Notes: generated by a model not told the origin, from the letters alone. Shown: positions 25,662 through 34,970, counted from the first letter of the stretch. The stretch is 64,000 bases of DNA from Mycolicibacterium confluentis (GCF_010729895.1 NZ_AP022612.1:2108001-2172000), one strand, 5' to 3'. Numbers and translations: made by a program.

Positions 25662-25667
25662 TAGACT
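25662..25667 (+). promoter_or_regulatory. Candidate -10 element for the parA operon
   Basis: TAGACT fits the mycobacterial TAnnnT -10 pattern and lies 46 nt upstream of the parA GTG, within the 271-nt gap between parA and the divergent ThDP-enzyme gene. No convincing -35 is visible. I see no repeat or operator elsewhere in that gap. Confidence 0.35.
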
Positions 25668-25713
25668 TCCCTGCAATGTCCGCCACACGACCGACTGAGG
25701 GGGGCGACCGGCC

Positions 25714-26577
25714 GTGACCGACGAGGCTGCCGATAACACGGAAGTCGGTCTGACGGGGCGCCCGCCGCGTCCGATCCCCGAGCCCCAACCGGTGTCCAGT
25801 CATGGGCCCGCCAAGGTCATCGCGATGTGCAACCAGAAGGGCGGCGTCGGCAAGACCACGTCGACCATCAACCTCGGGGCTGCGCTGGCCGAATACGGGC
25901 GGCGAGTCCTGCTGGTGGACCTCGATCCCCAGGGCGCGCTGTCGGCGGGGCTGGGCGTGCCGCACTACGAACTCGAGCGCACCGTGCACAACCTGCTGGT
26001 CGAACCACGCGTGTCGATCGACGAGGTGCTGGTCAAGACCCGGGTCAGCGGCATGGACCTGGTGCCCAGCAACATCGACCTGTCGGCCGCCGAGATCCAG
26101 CTGGTCAACGAGGTGGGCCGGGAACAGTCGCTGGCGCGCGCCCTCCACCCCGTGCTGGACCGCTATGACTACGTGCTGATCGACTGCCAGCCGTCGCTGG
26201 GCCTGCTCACCGTCAACGGTCTGGCCTGCTCGGACGGCGTCATCATTCCCACCGAGTGCGAATACTTCTCGCTGCGCGGACTGGCGCTGCTCACCGACAC
26301 CGTCGAAAAGGTGCACGATCGGCTCAATCCGCGACTGTCGATCAGCGGAATCCTGATCACCCGGTACGACAGCCGCACCGTCAACGCCCGTGAGGTGATG
26401 GCGCGCGTCGTCGAGCGGTTCGGTGACCTGGTGTTCGACACCGTCATCACCCGCACCGTGCGTTTCCCGGAGACCAGCGTCGTCGGTGAACCCATCACCA
26501 GTTGGGCGCCCAAGTCCTCGGGTGCACTTGCCTACCGAGCGTTGGCCCGCGAGGTCATCGATCGATTCGGAACGTGA
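25714..26577 (+). CDS. ParA/Soj-family ATPase (Rv1708-like)
   Basis: Deviant Walker-A ATPase: MCNQKGGVGKTTSTINLGAAL holds the signature lysines, followed by LLVDLDPQGALSAGLGV and the Walker B-type DYVLIDCQPSLGLLT. Length 287. It is linked to scpA-scpB rather than to parB, the arrangement of Rv1708, so it is probably an auxiliary chromosome-organisation ATPase and not the oriC-proximal ParA. GTG start at 25714; its stop overlaps the scpA start (GTGA). Confidence 0.93.
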   Translation: MTDEAADNTEVGLTGRPPRPIPEPQPVSSHGPAKVIAMCNQKGGVGKTTSTINLGAALAEYGRRVLLVDLDPQGALSAGLGVPHYELERTVHNLLVEPRVSIDEVLVKTRVSGMDLVPSNIDLSAAEIQLVNEVGREQSLARALHPVLDRYDYVLIDCQPSLGLLTVNGLACSDGVIIPTECEYFSLRGLALLTDTVEKVHDRLNPRLSISGILITRYDSRTVNAREVMARVVERFGDLVFDTVITRTVRFPETSVVGEPITSWAPKSSGALAYRALAREVIDRFGT

Positions 26578-27413
26578 CGGACAGCCAGCCGCCGAACGGA
26601 GCCGATGAGGCAGGGCAGCCGCAGACCGGATTCCAGGTTCGGCTGAGCAACTTCGAGGGACCCTTTGATCTGCTGCTGCAGCTGATCTTCGCGCATCGCC
26701 TCGACGTCACCGAGGTGGCCCTGCACCAGGTCACCGACGACTTCATCGCCTACACCAAGGAGATCGGCTCCCAGCTCGAGCTTGAGGAGACCACGACCTT
26801 CCTGGTGGTGGCGGCGACGCTGCTGGACCTCAAGGCCGCCCGCCTGCTGCCCGCGGGGCGGGTGGACGACGAGGAGGACCTGGCGCTGCTCGAGGTCCGC
26901 GACCTGCTGTTCGCGCGCCTGCTGCAGTACCGCGCGTTCAAGCACGTCGCGCAGATGTTCGCCGAACTGGAGGCCGCGGCGCTGCGCAGCTATCCGCGCG
27001 CGGTGGCGTTGGAGGACCGGTTCGCCGATCTGCTGCCCGAAGTGATGTTGGGCGTCGACGCGAAGGCGTTCGCCGAGATCGCGGCGGCCGCGTTCACGCC
27101 GCGACCGGTGCCCACCGTGGGCACCGACCACCTGCACCATCCGAAGGTGTCGGTGCCAGAGCAGGCCGAACTGGTGTTGCGGATGCTGGAAAGCCGCGGG
27201 CCCGGCGAGTGGGCGTCGTTCACCGAACTGGTCGCCGACTGCGAGATGCCGATTCAGATTGTGGGGCGCTTCCTGGCGCTGCTCGAGTTGTATCGAGCCC
27301 GGGCGGTAGCATTTGAGCAAACAGAACCGCTTGGTGTGCTCCAGGTTACGTGGACCGGAGACCGTCTCACGGACCAACAATTGCGCGATGAGCTGGTGGA
27401 AGAACAAGAATGA
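26574..27413 (+). CDS. scpA: Segregation and condensation protein ScpA
   Basis: Kleisin subunit that closes the SMC ring together with ScpB. The N-terminal signature FEGPFDLLLQLIFAHRLDVTEVALHQV is present, followed by helices binding the SMC neck, and a C-terminal winged helix (FTELVADCEMPIQIVGRFLALLELYR). Length 279. The GTG at 26574 overlaps the parA stop; the frame extends upstream of it but only inside parA. Stop overlaps scpB. Confidence 0.96.
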   Translation: MTDSQPPNGADEAGQPQTGFQVRLSNFEGPFDLLLQLIFAHRLDVTEVALHQVTDDFIAYTKEIGSQLELEETTTFLVVAATLLDLKAARLLPAGRVDDEEDLALLEVRDLLFARLLQYRAFKHVAQMFAELEAAALRSYPRAVALEDRFADLLPEVMLGVDAKAFAEIAAAAFTPRPVPTVGTDHLHHPKVSVPEQAELVLRMLESRGPGEWASFTELVADCEMPIQIVGRFLALLELYRARAVAFEQTEPLGVLQVTWTGDRLTDQQLRDELVEEQE

Positions 27414-28180
27414 CCGACGAGGTGGCAGGTCCTGATGCCGTCGACACCGTGACGATGGCTGACCCGACAGACCCCGGTGACGTCGAATCCGAGGCCGACG
27501 CGCTCAGCGCTTCGGAGTCCGAACCCGACGTGGCGATCGAGGACGAACTCGACGACGACGAACTCGGCCGCGTCCTGGAGGCGCTGCTTTTGGTGGTCGA
27601 CACGCCGATCAGCGTGGATGCCCTGGCGAACGCCACCGGGCAGCCCGCGTACCGCATCATGGCGAAGCTCGCACTGATGGCCGAGGAGCTGATCGCCCGC
27701 GACAGTGGCATCGACCTGCGGGAAGCCGCCGGTGGGTGGCGGCTGTACACGCGGTCCCGGTTCGCCCCGTACGTCGAGCGTCTGCTGCTCGACGGCTCGC
27801 GGTCGAAGCTGACCCGGGCCGCGTTGGAGACCCTGGCCGTGGTGGCCTACCGGCAGCCCGTGACGCGGGCGCGGGTCAGCGCGGTGCGCGGAGTCAACGT
27901 CGATGCCGTCATTCGCACGCTGTTGGCGCGCGGTCTGATCACTGAGGCGGGCACCGACGCCGACAGCGGCGCCGTGACGTTCGCCACCACCGAATTGTTC
28001 CTGGAGCGGTTGGGGTTGGCGTCGCTGACCGACTTGCCCGACATCGCTCCGCTGTTGCCCGATGTCGACGTGATCGACGACATCTCCGAGACGCTGGACT
28101 CAGAACCGCGTTTCATGAAGCTCGATGGTGGGCCCGCGCCTGAGGTGGCGCCGGCCCTCGATGTGGATGAGGACCAGTGA
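27410..28180 (+). CDS. scpB: Segregation and condensation protein ScpB
   Basis: Second accessory subunit of the SMC condensin. After an acidic disordered N-terminus (about 40 residues rich in Asp, Glu and Ser) come two winged-helix domains; family stretches include LEALLLVVDTPISVDALA, RGVNVDAVIRTLLARGLI and TRAALETLAVVAYRQPVTR. Length 256. ATGA overlap with scpA, and TGATG overlap with the following pseudouridine synthase. Confidence 0.96.
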   Translation: MTDEVAGPDAVDTVTMADPTDPGDVESEADALSASESEPDVAIEDELDDDELGRVLEALLLVVDTPISVDALANATGQPAYRIMAKLALMAEELIARDSGIDLREAAGGWRLYTRSRFAPYVERLLLDGSRSKLTRAALETLAVVAYRQPVTRARVSAVRGVNVDAVIRTLLARGLITEAGTDADSGAVTFATTELFLERLGLASLTDLPDIAPLLPDVDVIDDISETLDSEPRFMKLDGGPAPEVAPALDVDEDQ

Positions 28181-28929
28181 TGTCGGATTCGTCGGTTGAG
28201 GGTGTGCGACTGCAGAAGGTGTTGTCGCAGGCTGGAATTGCGTCGCGGCGCGTTGCCGAGAGGATGATCATCGACGGCCGTGTCGAGGTCGACGGCCGGA
28301 TTGTCACCGAGTTGGGCACCCGGGTGGACCCGGACAACTCGGTCATCCGTGTCGACGGTGCCCGGGTGATGCACGACGACACGCTGGTGCATCTGGCGTT
28401 GAACAAGCCGGTCGGCATGCAGTCGACGATGTCCGACGATCGCGGTCGGCCGTGCATCGGCGATCTCGTCGAACACCGGGTTCGCGGCAACAAGAAGCTG
28501 TTTCACGTCGGTCGCCTCGACGCCGAGACCGAGGGCCTGATCCTGCTGACCAACGACGGCGAACTGGCGCACCGGTTGATGCACCCGTCGTACGAGGTCC
28601 CCAAGACCTATCTGGCGACCGTGGCCGGCAAGGTGCCCAAGGGGTTGGGCAAGAAACTCAAGGCCGGGATTGAACTCGAGGACGGACCCGTGCAGGTCGA
28701 CGACTTCGCGATGGTCGACTCCATCCCGGGTCGCTCGCTGGTCAAGGTGACCCTGCACGAGGGTCGCAAGCACATCGTGCGCCGACTGCTGGACTCGGTG
28801 GGTTTCCCCGTGGAGGCGTTGGTGCGCACCGACATCGGTGCGGTGTCACTGGGGGAGCAGCGTCCGGGAAGTCTGCGGGCGTTGACGAGTAAGGAGATCG
28901 GGGAGCTTTACAAGGCGGTTGGGCTGTGA
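28180..28929 (+). CDS. rluB: Ribosomal large-subunit pseudouridine synthase B-type
   Basis: RsuA/RluB/E/F-family pseudouridine synthase acting on 23S rRNA. N-terminal S4 domain ([20 protein letters not shown]), then the catalytic core with [19 protein letters not shown], where the aspartate is the nucleophile, and [17 protein letters not shown]. Length 249. I start it at the ATG at 28180; a GTG one codon earlier is equally in frame. Rv1711 occupies the same place between scpB and cmk. Confidence 0.93.
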   Translation: MSDSSVEGVRLQKVLSQAGIASRRVAERMIIDGRVEVDGRIVTELGTRVDPDNSVIRVDGARVMHDDTLVHLALNKPVGMQSTMSDDRGRPCIGDLVEHRVRGNKKLFHVGRLDAETEGLILLTNDGELAHRLMHPSYEVPKTYLATVAGKVPKGLGKKLKAGIELEDGPVQVDDFAMVDSIPGRSLVKVTLHEGRKHIVRRLLDSVGFPVEALVRTDIGAVSLGEQRPGSLRALTSKEIGELYKAVGL

Positions 28930-29642
28930 GTGGAGCGAGCGGATGGAGCGCAGCGACTGACGGTGCCCCGCGTGTGGTTGTCGCGATTGACGGACCGGCG
29001 GGCACGGGGAAGTCGAGCGTGGCGCGCGGTCTGGCCACCGCGTTGGGCGCCAAGTACCTGGACACCGGCGCGATGTACCGCATCGTGACGTTGGCCGTGC
29101 TGCGCGCCGGGGTCTCGCTGGACGACCCCGCGGCGATCGCGGCCCTCGACGCCGACCTGTCGGTGGGCTACGACCCCGCCGACTCGCGCGCTTACCTTGC
29201 GGGAGAGGACGTCTCGGCCGAGATTCGCGGTGACGCCGTCACCCGTGCGGTGTCGGCGGTCTCGGCGGTGCCTGCGGTGCGCGCGCGACTGGTGGACCTG
29301 CAGCGCGTGCTGGCCGGCGGTTCGGAGAGCGTCGTCGTCGAAGGGCGCGACATCGGCACGGTGGTGCTGCCCGACGCCGATGTGAAGATCTTCCTCACCG
29401 CGTCCGCCGAGGTCCGCGCCAAGCGCCGCAACGATCAGAACATCGCTGCGGGACTCGGCGACGACTACGACGCGGTGCTCGCCGACGTCCGTCGCCGCGA
29501 CCATCTGGACTCGACCCGTGCGGTCTCACCGTTGCGGGCCGCCGAGGACGCGATCGTCGTCGACACCGGTGACATGACACAGCTTGAGGTCATTTCGCAT
29601 CTGACAGATCTGGTTCAACAACGCAGTGGGGCGGTTCGATGA
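28926..29642 (+). CDS. cmk: Cytidylate kinase
   Basis: Phosphorylates CMP and dCMP. The P-loop is [17 protein letters not shown], the CMP-binding segment is [13 protein letters not shown], and [18 protein letters not shown] plus RRNDQN (lid) follow. Length 238. It starts at a GTG overlapping the rluB stop and ends with an ATGA overlap into der. The first 18 residues upstream of the P-loop are low-complexity and may be partly untranslated. Confidence 0.96.
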   Translation: MSGASGWSAATDGAPRVVVAIDGPAGTGKSSVARGLATALGAKYLDTGAMYRIVTLAVLRAGVSLDDPAAIAALDADLSVGYDPADSRAYLAGEDVSAEIRGDAVTRAVSAVSAVPAVRARLVDLQRVLAGGSESVVVEGRDIGTVVLPDADVKIFLTASAEVRAKRRNDQNIAAGLGDDYDAVLADVRRRDHLDSTRAVSPLRAAEDAIVVDTGDMTQLEVISHLTDLVQQRSGAVR

Positions 29643-31048
29643 CCGACGAGGACGGCACCTGGTCAGACGAGGGTGACTGGGAGATCGATGCTTCGGACTA
29701 CGCCGAGGAACTTGAGGAGTTCACCGCACCACCGCCGGTGATCGCGGTGGTGGGCCGGCCCAACGTGGGCAAGTCCACCCTGGTGAACCGCATCCTGGGC
29801 CGCCGAGAGGCTGTGGTGCAGGATCTTCCCGGCGTGACCCGCGACCGCGTGTCCTATGACGCGCTGTGGTCCGGGCGGCGAATTGTGGTGCAGGACACCG
29901 GCGGTTGGGAACCCGACGCGCAGGGCCTGCAGCAGTTGGTGGCCGAGCAGGCGTCGGTGGCCATGCGCACGGCCGACGCCATCATCTTCGTCGTCGACTC
30001 GATCGTCGGGGCCACCCAGGGTGACGAGGCCGCTGCGCGCATTCTGCGCCGGTCCGGCAAGCCGGTGTTCCTGGCGGCCAACAAGGTTGACGGTGAGAAG
30101 CAGGAACCCGAGGCCGCCGCGTTGTGGTCGTTGGGCCTGGGGGAGCCGCACCCGATCAGCGCCATCCACGGTCGCGGCGTCGCCGACCTGCTGGACGCTG
30201 TGGTCGCCGATCTGCCCGAGGTCTCAGAGGTTGCCGCCAAGTCCGGCGGTCCGCGCCGCGTGGCGCTCGTCGGCAAGCCGAACGTCGGCAAGAGTTCGCT
30301 GCTCAACCGGCTGGCCGGTGACGAGCGGTCCGTGGTGCACGATATGGCTGGCACCACCGTCGACCCCGTCGACTCGCTCATCGAACTGGGCGGCAAGACA
30401 TGGCGTTTCGTCGACACCGCGGGCCTGCGTCGCAAGGTGGGCCAGTCCAGTGGCCATGAGTTCTACGCCTCGGTGCGCACCCATGGTGCCATCGACTCCG
30501 CCGAGGTCGTGATTGTGCTGATCGACGCCTCGCAGCCGCTGACCGAACAGGATCAGCGGGTGTTGTCGATGGTGATCGAGGCCGGTCGCGCGCTGGTGCT
30601 GGCGTTCAACAAGTGGGATCTGGTCGACGAGGATCGCCGGTATCTGCTGGAGCGTGAGATCGATCGCGAGTTGGCGCAGGTGAAGTGGGCGCCGCGGGTG
30701 AACATCTCGGCGATGACGGGCCGGGCCGTGCAGAAGCTGGTGCCGGCGTTGGAGACGTCGCTGGCCTCCTGGGACGCCCGGATCACCACCGGCCAGTTGA
30801 ACAACTTCCTCAAGGAGGTCGTGGCGGCCACGCCGCCGCCAGTGCGTGGCGGCAAGCAGCCCAGGATCCTGTTCGCGACCCAGGCCACCGCGCGTCCGCC
30901 CACATTCGTGCTCTTCACCACGGGCTTCCTGGAGGCCGGGTATCGCCGCTTCCTGGAGCGTCGACTGCGGGAGACCTTCGGCTTCGAGGGCAGCCCGATC
31001 CGCGTCAACGTGCGGGTGCGCGAGAAGCGCGGCAAGCCCCGCAAGTAG
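29639..31048 (+). CDS. der: GTPase Der (EngA)
   Basis: Double-GTPase ribosome-assembly factor for the 50S subunit. Two G domains are evident: first [14 protein letters not shown] with DTGGWE and NKVD, second [14 protein letters not shown] with DTAGLRR and NKWD; a C-terminal KH-like domain closes the protein ([20 protein letters not shown]). The N-terminal 35 residues are an acidic extension seen in actinobacterial homologues. Length 469. Last gene of the parA-scpAB-rluB-cmk-der run. Confidence 0.97.
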   Translation: MTDEDGTWSDEGDWEIDASDYAEELEEFTAPPPVIAVVGRPNVGKSTLVNRILGRREAVVQDLPGVTRDRVSYDALWSGRRIVVQDTGGWEPDAQGLQQLVAEQASVAMRTADAIIFVVDSIVGATQGDEAAARILRRSGKPVFLAANKVDGEKQEPEAAALWSLGLGEPHPISAIHGRGVADLLDAVVADLPEVSEVAAKSGGPRRVALVGKPNVGKSSLLNRLAGDERSVVHDMAGTTVDPVDSLIELGGKTWRFVDTAGLRRKVGQSSGHEFYASVRTHGAIDSAEVVIVLIDASQPLTEQDQRVLSMVIEAGRALVLAFNKWDLVDEDRRYLLEREIDRELAQVKWAPRVNISAMTGRAVQKLVPALETSLASWDARITTGQLNNFLKEVVAATPPPVRGGKQPRILFATQATARPPTFVLFTTGFLEAGYRRFLERRLRETFGFEGSPIRVNVRVREKRGKPRK

Positions 31049-31091
31049 GCCCACCGTCGTTGGCATGCTTCGGGAGCCGCGATATTGCCTT

Positions 31092-31125
31092 CAGGGTCGT
31101 TGCGGGCGCGCGTTCTACGACCCTG
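31092..31125 (+). terminator. Hairpin after der (putative terminator)
   Basis: Perfect 9-bp inverted repeat CAGGGTCGT / ACGACCCTG with a 16-nt loop, 44 nt downstream of the der stop and about 55 nt upstream of the next GTG. There is no U-tract directly behind it, only CATTTT some 5 nt later, so it could also be a protein-binding site. Confidence 0.5.
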
Positions 31126-31179
31126 CGTGCATTTTCGGCGGCGTGATTCGTCTCGAGGGCCGCGGGTAGGGTCTGGCGG

Positions 31180-31962
31180 GTGTCTGTCGCCCACATGATC
31201 TTGATCGCGCTCGCCGGAGTCGGCGCCGGCGCGATCAACGCCATCGTCGGATCCGGCACGCTGATCACCTTCCCGACGCTGGTCACGCTCGGCTTCCCGC
31301 CGGTCACCGCCACGATGTCGAATGCCGTCGGCCTGGTCGCGGGTGGGGTCTCCGGCACCTGGGGATACCGCCGCGAACTGCGAGGGCAGTGGCACCGACT
31401 GCGCTGGCAGATCCCGGCGTCCCTGGTCGGCGCGGGCCTGGGCGCGTGGCTGCTGCTGCACCTGCCGGAGAAGGTGTTCATCCAGATCGTCCCGGTGCTG
31501 CTGGTGGCCGCCCTGGTGCTCGTCGTGATCGGACCCCGCGTCCAGTCCTGGGCGCGTGAGCGCGCCGAGCAGGCCGGGCGCTCCGCCGAGCACGTCACCC
31601 CGGGACGGATGGCGGCTCTGGTCGCGGGGACGTTCGCGGTCGGGGTGTACGGCGGCTACTTCACCGCGGCGCAGGGCATCCTGCTGATCGCGGTCATGGG
31701 CCTGCTGCTGCCCGAGTCGATGCAGCGCATGAACGCCGCCAAGAACCTGCTGTCGTTGCTGGTCAACATCGTCGCGGCGCTCGCCTACACGGTTGTGGCG
31801 TTCGACCGGATCAGTTGGTTGGCCGCGGGCCTGATCGCGGTCGGTTCGCTGATCGGCGGCTTCCTGGGCGCCCACTACGGACGGCGGCTGTCCCCGAACG
31901 CCCTGCGCGCAGTGATCGTCGTCGTCGGCCTCATCGGGCTGTATCGGCTGTTGTCGGTGTAG
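31180..31962 (+). CDS. TSUP-family (TauE/SafE) membrane transporter 1
   Basis: 260 residues, about eight hydrophobic helices. The two family repeats start GAGAINAIVGSGTLITFPTL and GVYGGYFTAAQGILLIAV, the Gly-rich motifs typical of putative sulfite/sulfonate/organosulfur exporters. GTG start at 31180. A second, more distantly related TSUP gene follows at 32171, separated by a leader-peptide region. Substrate not determinable, but sulfur anions are the usual substrates of the family. Confidence 0.88.
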   Translation: MSVAHMILIALAGVGAGAINAIVGSGTLITFPTLVTLGFPPVTATMSNAVGLVAGGVSGTWGYRRELRGQWHRLRWQIPASLVGAGLGAWLLLHLPEKVFIQIVPVLLVAALVLVVIGPRVQSWARERAEQAGRSAEHVTPGRMAALVAGTFAVGVYGGYFTAAQGILLIAVMGLLLPESMQRMNAAKNLLSLLVNIVAALAYTVVAFDRISWLAAGLIAVGSLIGGFLGAHYGRRLSPNALRAVIVVVGLIGLYRLLSV

Positions 31963-31996
31963 GCTGACCGGAATTTGCTGACGTAGGGAGGGACCG

Positions 31997-32104
31997 GTGG
32001 CTCACCAGCCCATGCGCACCGCGCCGTCAGCCCTTGCTGCCCTAGAGCCGTTCTGGCCGTCGCGCCGACTGCTCGCTTTCGACGAAATGTGTTGTACGCG
32101 CTGA
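31997..32104 (+). CDS. 35-residue leader peptide with tandem Cys codons
   Basis: A short frame too small for routine gene calling. GGGAGGG (31986-31992) lies 4 nt before a GTG at 31997, giving a 35-residue peptide that ends with the residues M-C-C-T-R; the two cysteine codons TGT TGT are at 32090-32095. The 3' end of the frame forms the left arm of a strong hairpin. In mycobacteria, small upstream frames with cysteine tracts have been described as cysteine-responsive attenuators for sulfur genes. The downstream gene is a TSUP-family (often sulfur) exporter, so the same logic fits. The peptide itself is not expected to have a function. Inference, not demonstrated. Confidence 0.55.
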   Translation: MAHQPMRTAPSALAALEPFWPSRRLLAFDEMCCTR

Positions 32105-32124
32105 ACTTCGCGCGTCCACATTTC
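32084..32124 (+). promoter_or_regulatory. Attenuator-type hairpin over the Cys codons
   Basis: Outer arms GAAATGTG (32084-32091) and CACATTTC (32117-32124) and inner arms ACGCGC (32096-32101) and GCGCGT (32110-32115) pair perfectly, with an 8-nt loop that holds most of the leader stop codon. A ribosome paused at the tandem Cys codons would melt this stem. No U-tract follows, so it would act on translation or Rho access instead of as an intrinsic terminator. Confidence 0.55.
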
Positions 32125-32170
32125 CTTTGGGCCTGTTACGGCGGGCCACTGAACGAAAGCATTCCAGCTT

Positions 32171-33103
32171 ATGCGCTCGTTGTTGATCTTCACCCTGGTG
32201 GGAGTCGGGGCCCAACTGGTCGACGGAGCGCTCGGAATGGCCTTCGGTGTCACGGCGTCCACATTGTTGGTTCTCAGCGGCGTGGCCGCCGCACAGGCCA
32301 GTGCCGCAGTGCATCTCGCCGAGGTCGGCACCACCCTGGCGTCGGGGTTGTCGCACTGGCGGTTCAAGAACATCGACTGGAGCATCGTCGCCAAGCTCGG
32401 TGTCCCGGGCGCCGTCGGCGCATTTCTCGGTGCGACGGTGCTCTCGTCGCTGTCCACCGAGGACGCGGCCCCACTGATGGCCGCGATCCTGGTCGCAATC
32501 GGCATCTACGTGCTGGTCAGATTCTCCCTGGGCAGACCTCCGGGAATCGCCACGACCCACACGCCGCACACCTCCAAATTCCTTGCCCCGCTGGGACTGT
32601 TCGGCGGCTTCATCGACGCCTCCGGCGGCGGCGGATGGGGTCCTGTGACCACGAGCACACTGCTGTCCCGCGGAAAGACCGCGCCACGCACCGTGATCGG
32701 GTCCGTCAGCGCCTCGGAGTTCCTGGTCGCGGTCTCGGCGTCACTGGGTTTTCTGGTGGGTCTGCGTGAAGAGTTCCTGCACAACATCCCGATCGTGCTC
32801 GGACTGGCGCTCGGCGGAATCCTGGCCGCGCCACTGGCCGCATGGCTGGTCAGCAGGGTCAGCCCAGCGCTTTTGGGCACCGCGGTGGGCGGCGTGATCA
32901 TCCTGACCAACAGCCAGAAACTGGTGAAGTACTTCGGAATTGCCGGTCCATGGTCGACGGGCATCTACGCCACGATCGTGGTGGGATGGGCCGGTTTGGT
33001 GTTCTACGCATGGCGCACTTCGCAGGCGCCGGCGTACGTGCCGGAGGAACTGGAGGCCGAGGTGGCGGCCGGAGAACCGGTGCGCGACGAGACCGCGGGC
33101 TGA
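32171..33103 (+). CDS. TSUP-family (TauE/SafE) membrane transporter 2
   Basis: 310 residues, eight or so transmembrane helices. Repeats begin GVGAQLVDGALGMAFGVTAS and, in the second half, FGGFIDASGGGGWGPVTT; the subfamily with such Gly-rich motifs contains sulfite and organosulfur exporters. The C-terminus is an acidic cytosolic tail. Its ATG at 32171 lacks a good ribosome-binding site, consistent with regulated translation by the leader at 31997-32124. Not a paralogue duplicated in tandem: the similarity to the 31180 gene is only at family level. Confidence 0.9.
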   Translation: MRSLLIFTLVGVGAQLVDGALGMAFGVTASTLLVLSGVAAAQASAAVHLAEVGTTLASGLSHWRFKNIDWSIVAKLGVPGAVGAFLGATVLSSLSTEDAAPLMAAILVAIGIYVLVRFSLGRPPGIATTHTPHTSKFLAPLGLFGGFIDASGGGGWGPVTTSTLLSRGKTAPRTVIGSVSASEFLVAVSASLGFLVGLREEFLHNIPIVLGLALGGILAAPLAAWLVSRVSPALLGTAVGGVIILTNSQKLVKYFGIAGPWSTGIYATIVVGWAGLVFYAWRTSQAPAYVPEELEAEVAAGEPVRDETAG

Positions 33104-33121
33104 GTCACGTTGCCGGTGCGG

Positions 33122-33329
33122 TAGACTCGTATCAGCGTTGGCGCATGAGAATTGCTGCCAACTACGTCGTGGAGCCAGTGATCACCCCGCAGGATCGGCC
33201 ATAAAGGCCACTGGTGATCAGTGCGTCAGCACCGGATTTCTTACGGCGATCGAAATTGCCGACCGGCAATCTCGCCCCAGTGTTGACGGCCCTCCGGGCC
33301 CCATCACGTCTGTTTGCCTGAAAGGCGAT
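33122..33329 (+). promoter_or_regulatory. Structured 5' leader of the DEAD-box helicase gene
   Basis: A candidate -10 TAGACT (33122-33127) lies about 200 nt upstream of the helicase ATG, leaving a long leader. In it TGATCACC (33179-33186) pairs with GGTGATCA (33213-33220), while CCAGTG (33175-33180) can instead pair with CACTGG (33209-33214); the two pairings exclude each other. A third small stem GGCCC/GGGCC lies near 33290-33302. A 19-codon frame (33145-33204) runs through the first arm but has a poor ribosome-binding site. Long structured leaders are common for cold-inducible RNA helicases. Confidence 0.45.
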
Positions 33330-34754
33330 ATGAGCACCGCTGTGACTTTCTCTGACCTTGGCGTGCGCCCATCGATGGTGCAGGCCTTGGCCGACATCGA
33401 CCGCACCCAGCCGTTCCCGATCCAAGCTGCCACGCTGCCCGACACCCTCGCTGGACGCGACGTCCTGGGCCGCGGCAAGACCGGCAGCGGCAAGACGCTC
33501 GCATTCTCGATCCCGCTGGTCAGCCGCCTCGTCGGCCGCTCGCGCACCCCGTCGCGCCCGACCGGTCTGGTGCTGGCACCGACCCGTGAACTGGCCACCC
33601 AGATCACCGCGACGCTGGAACCGCTGGCCGCCGCGCACGGGCTGAAGGTCACCACCATCTTCGGCGGCGTGGCGCAGAGTCGCCAGGTCACCGCGCTGCG
33701 GGCCGGCGTTGACATCGTCGTCGCGTGCCCGGGCCGCCTCGAGGATCTGATGGGCCAGCGTCTCATCAGCCTTGACGCCGTCGAGATCACCGTGATCGAC
33801 GAGGCCGACCACATGGCCGACCTGGGCTTCCTGCCCGGCGTCACCCGCATCCTGGCCGCGACGCCCGCCGATGGGCAGCGCCTGCTGTTCTCCGCGACGC
33901 TGGACAACGGTGTCGACAAGCTGGTGAAGAAGTTCCTTCGCAACGAGGTGCTGCACTCGGTCGACGAGGCGAACTCGCCCGTCGCCGCGATGACGCATCA
34001 CGTGTTCCACGTGGCCGGAGCCGACGCCAAGAAGCAGTTGGTGAATCGCCTGGCTTCCGGCACCGGACGCCGAATCCTGTTCATGCGCACCAAACATCAC
34101 GCGCGCAAGCTCGCCAAGCAGCTGACCGACGCCGGCATCCCGGCAGTCGATCTGCACGGCAACCTGTCGCAGCCCGCACGTGACCGCAACTTGGCCGCGT
34201 TCTCCTCGGGCGACATCCGGGTGCTGGTGGCCACCGACATCGCGGCGCGCGGCGTGCACGTCGACGAGGTCGAGTTGGTCGTGCACATCGATCCGCCCGC
34301 CGAGCACAAGGCGTACCTGCACCGCTCGGGTCGCACCGCGCGTGCCGGCAGCGCCGGTGACGTCGTGACCGTGGTCCTGCCGGAGCAGCGCAGGGACACT
34401 CAGGTGTTGCTGCGACGTGCCGGCATCTCGGTGAAGCCGCAGAACGTCGACGCCGACTCCGAGGCTGTGCACGCCTTGGTGGGGGAGATCGCGCCCTACC
34501 AGGCGCCGGCCCCCAAGGCGGCACCGCAGGCCGCGCCTGCGCGGTCCTCGCGCGGTTCCGAGGGCGGTCGATCCGGTTCGGGCGCGCCGCGGCGTCGCGG
34601 CGGTTCCGGCCAGGGTGCGGGTGCGCATCGTGGCTCGGGCCAGGGCGGCGGCGCACATCGCGGTGACGCGCATGCCGGTGGCGGCGCGGGTGCTTCACGG
34701 GCCTCGCGGGGCGGCCGCGCGCGCCGTCCTGCAGGTTCGCGGAACGCAGGCTGA
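33330..34754 (+). CDS. DEAD-box RNA helicase
   Basis: ATP-dependent RNA helicase, 474 residues. Motifs in order: Q-motif FPIQAATLP, motif I GKTGSGKTLAF, Ia APTRELA, II VIDEADHM, III SAT, V ATDIAARGVHV, VI HRSGRTARAG. The C-terminal 100 residues are a Gly/Arg/Ser/Ala-rich disordered tail (RGSGQGGGAHRG-like) that probably binds RNA non-specifically. Start ATG 33330 with AAAGG 5 nt upstream; the frame continues far upstream but only inside the TSUP gene. Likely role in ribosome assembly or RNA decay. Not assignable to rhlE or deaD with certainty. Confidence 0.95.
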   Translation: MSTAVTFSDLGVRPSMVQALADIDRTQPFPIQAATLPDTLAGRDVLGRGKTGSGKTLAFSIPLVSRLVGRSRTPSRPTGLVLAPTRELATQITATLEPLAAAHGLKVTTIFGGVAQSRQVTALRAGVDIVVACPGRLEDLMGQRLISLDAVEITVIDEADHMADLGFLPGVTRILAATPADGQRLLFSATLDNGVDKLVKKFLRNEVLHSVDEANSPVAAMTHHVFHVAGADAKKQLVNRLASGTGRRILFMRTKHHARKLAKQLTDAGIPAVDLHGNLSQPARDRNLAAFSSGDIRVLVATDIAARGVHVDEVELVVHIDPPAEHKAYLHRSGRTARAGSAGDVVTVVLPEQRRDTQVLLRRAGISVKPQNVDADSEAVHALVGEIAPYQAPAPKAAPQAAPARSSRGSEGGRSGSGAPRRRGGSGQGAGAHRGSGQGGGAHRGDAHAGGGAGASRASRGGRARRPAGSRNAG

Positions 34755-34759
34755 CCCGA

Positions 34760-34799
34760 AGCGCCGCGCGGGCACCCGGATTGGGATTCGCGCGGCGCT
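34760..34799 (+). terminator. Hairpin terminator after the helicase gene
   Basis: Perfect 11-bp stem AGCGCCGCGCG / CGCGCGGCGCT with an 18-nt loop, beginning 5 nt after the helicase stop. No U-tract. GC-rich hairpins without T-tails are common candidate terminators in mycobacteria. The loop holds TTGGGA (34781-34786), which with TAGGCT (34806-34811) could be the promoter of the tRNA gene. Confidence 0.6.
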
Positions 34800-34843
34800 C
34801 TGAGGTAGGCTTTCGTCTCGCTGCCGGAGTTCACTTCGGCACA

Positions 34844-34920
<77 letters not shown>

Positions 34921-34935
34921 AGTTCTTTGCAGGTC

Positions 34936-34970
34936 AAGGCACTTTCCGGAGTATCCGGGAGGTGCCTTTT
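34936..34970 (+). terminator. Intrinsic terminator after tRNA-Pro
   Basis: AAGGCAC (34936-34942) pairs with GTGCCTT (34962-34968), with an inner CCGG/CCGG pairing, followed by TTTT. It starts 16 nt after the tRNA end. Confidence 0.8.
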
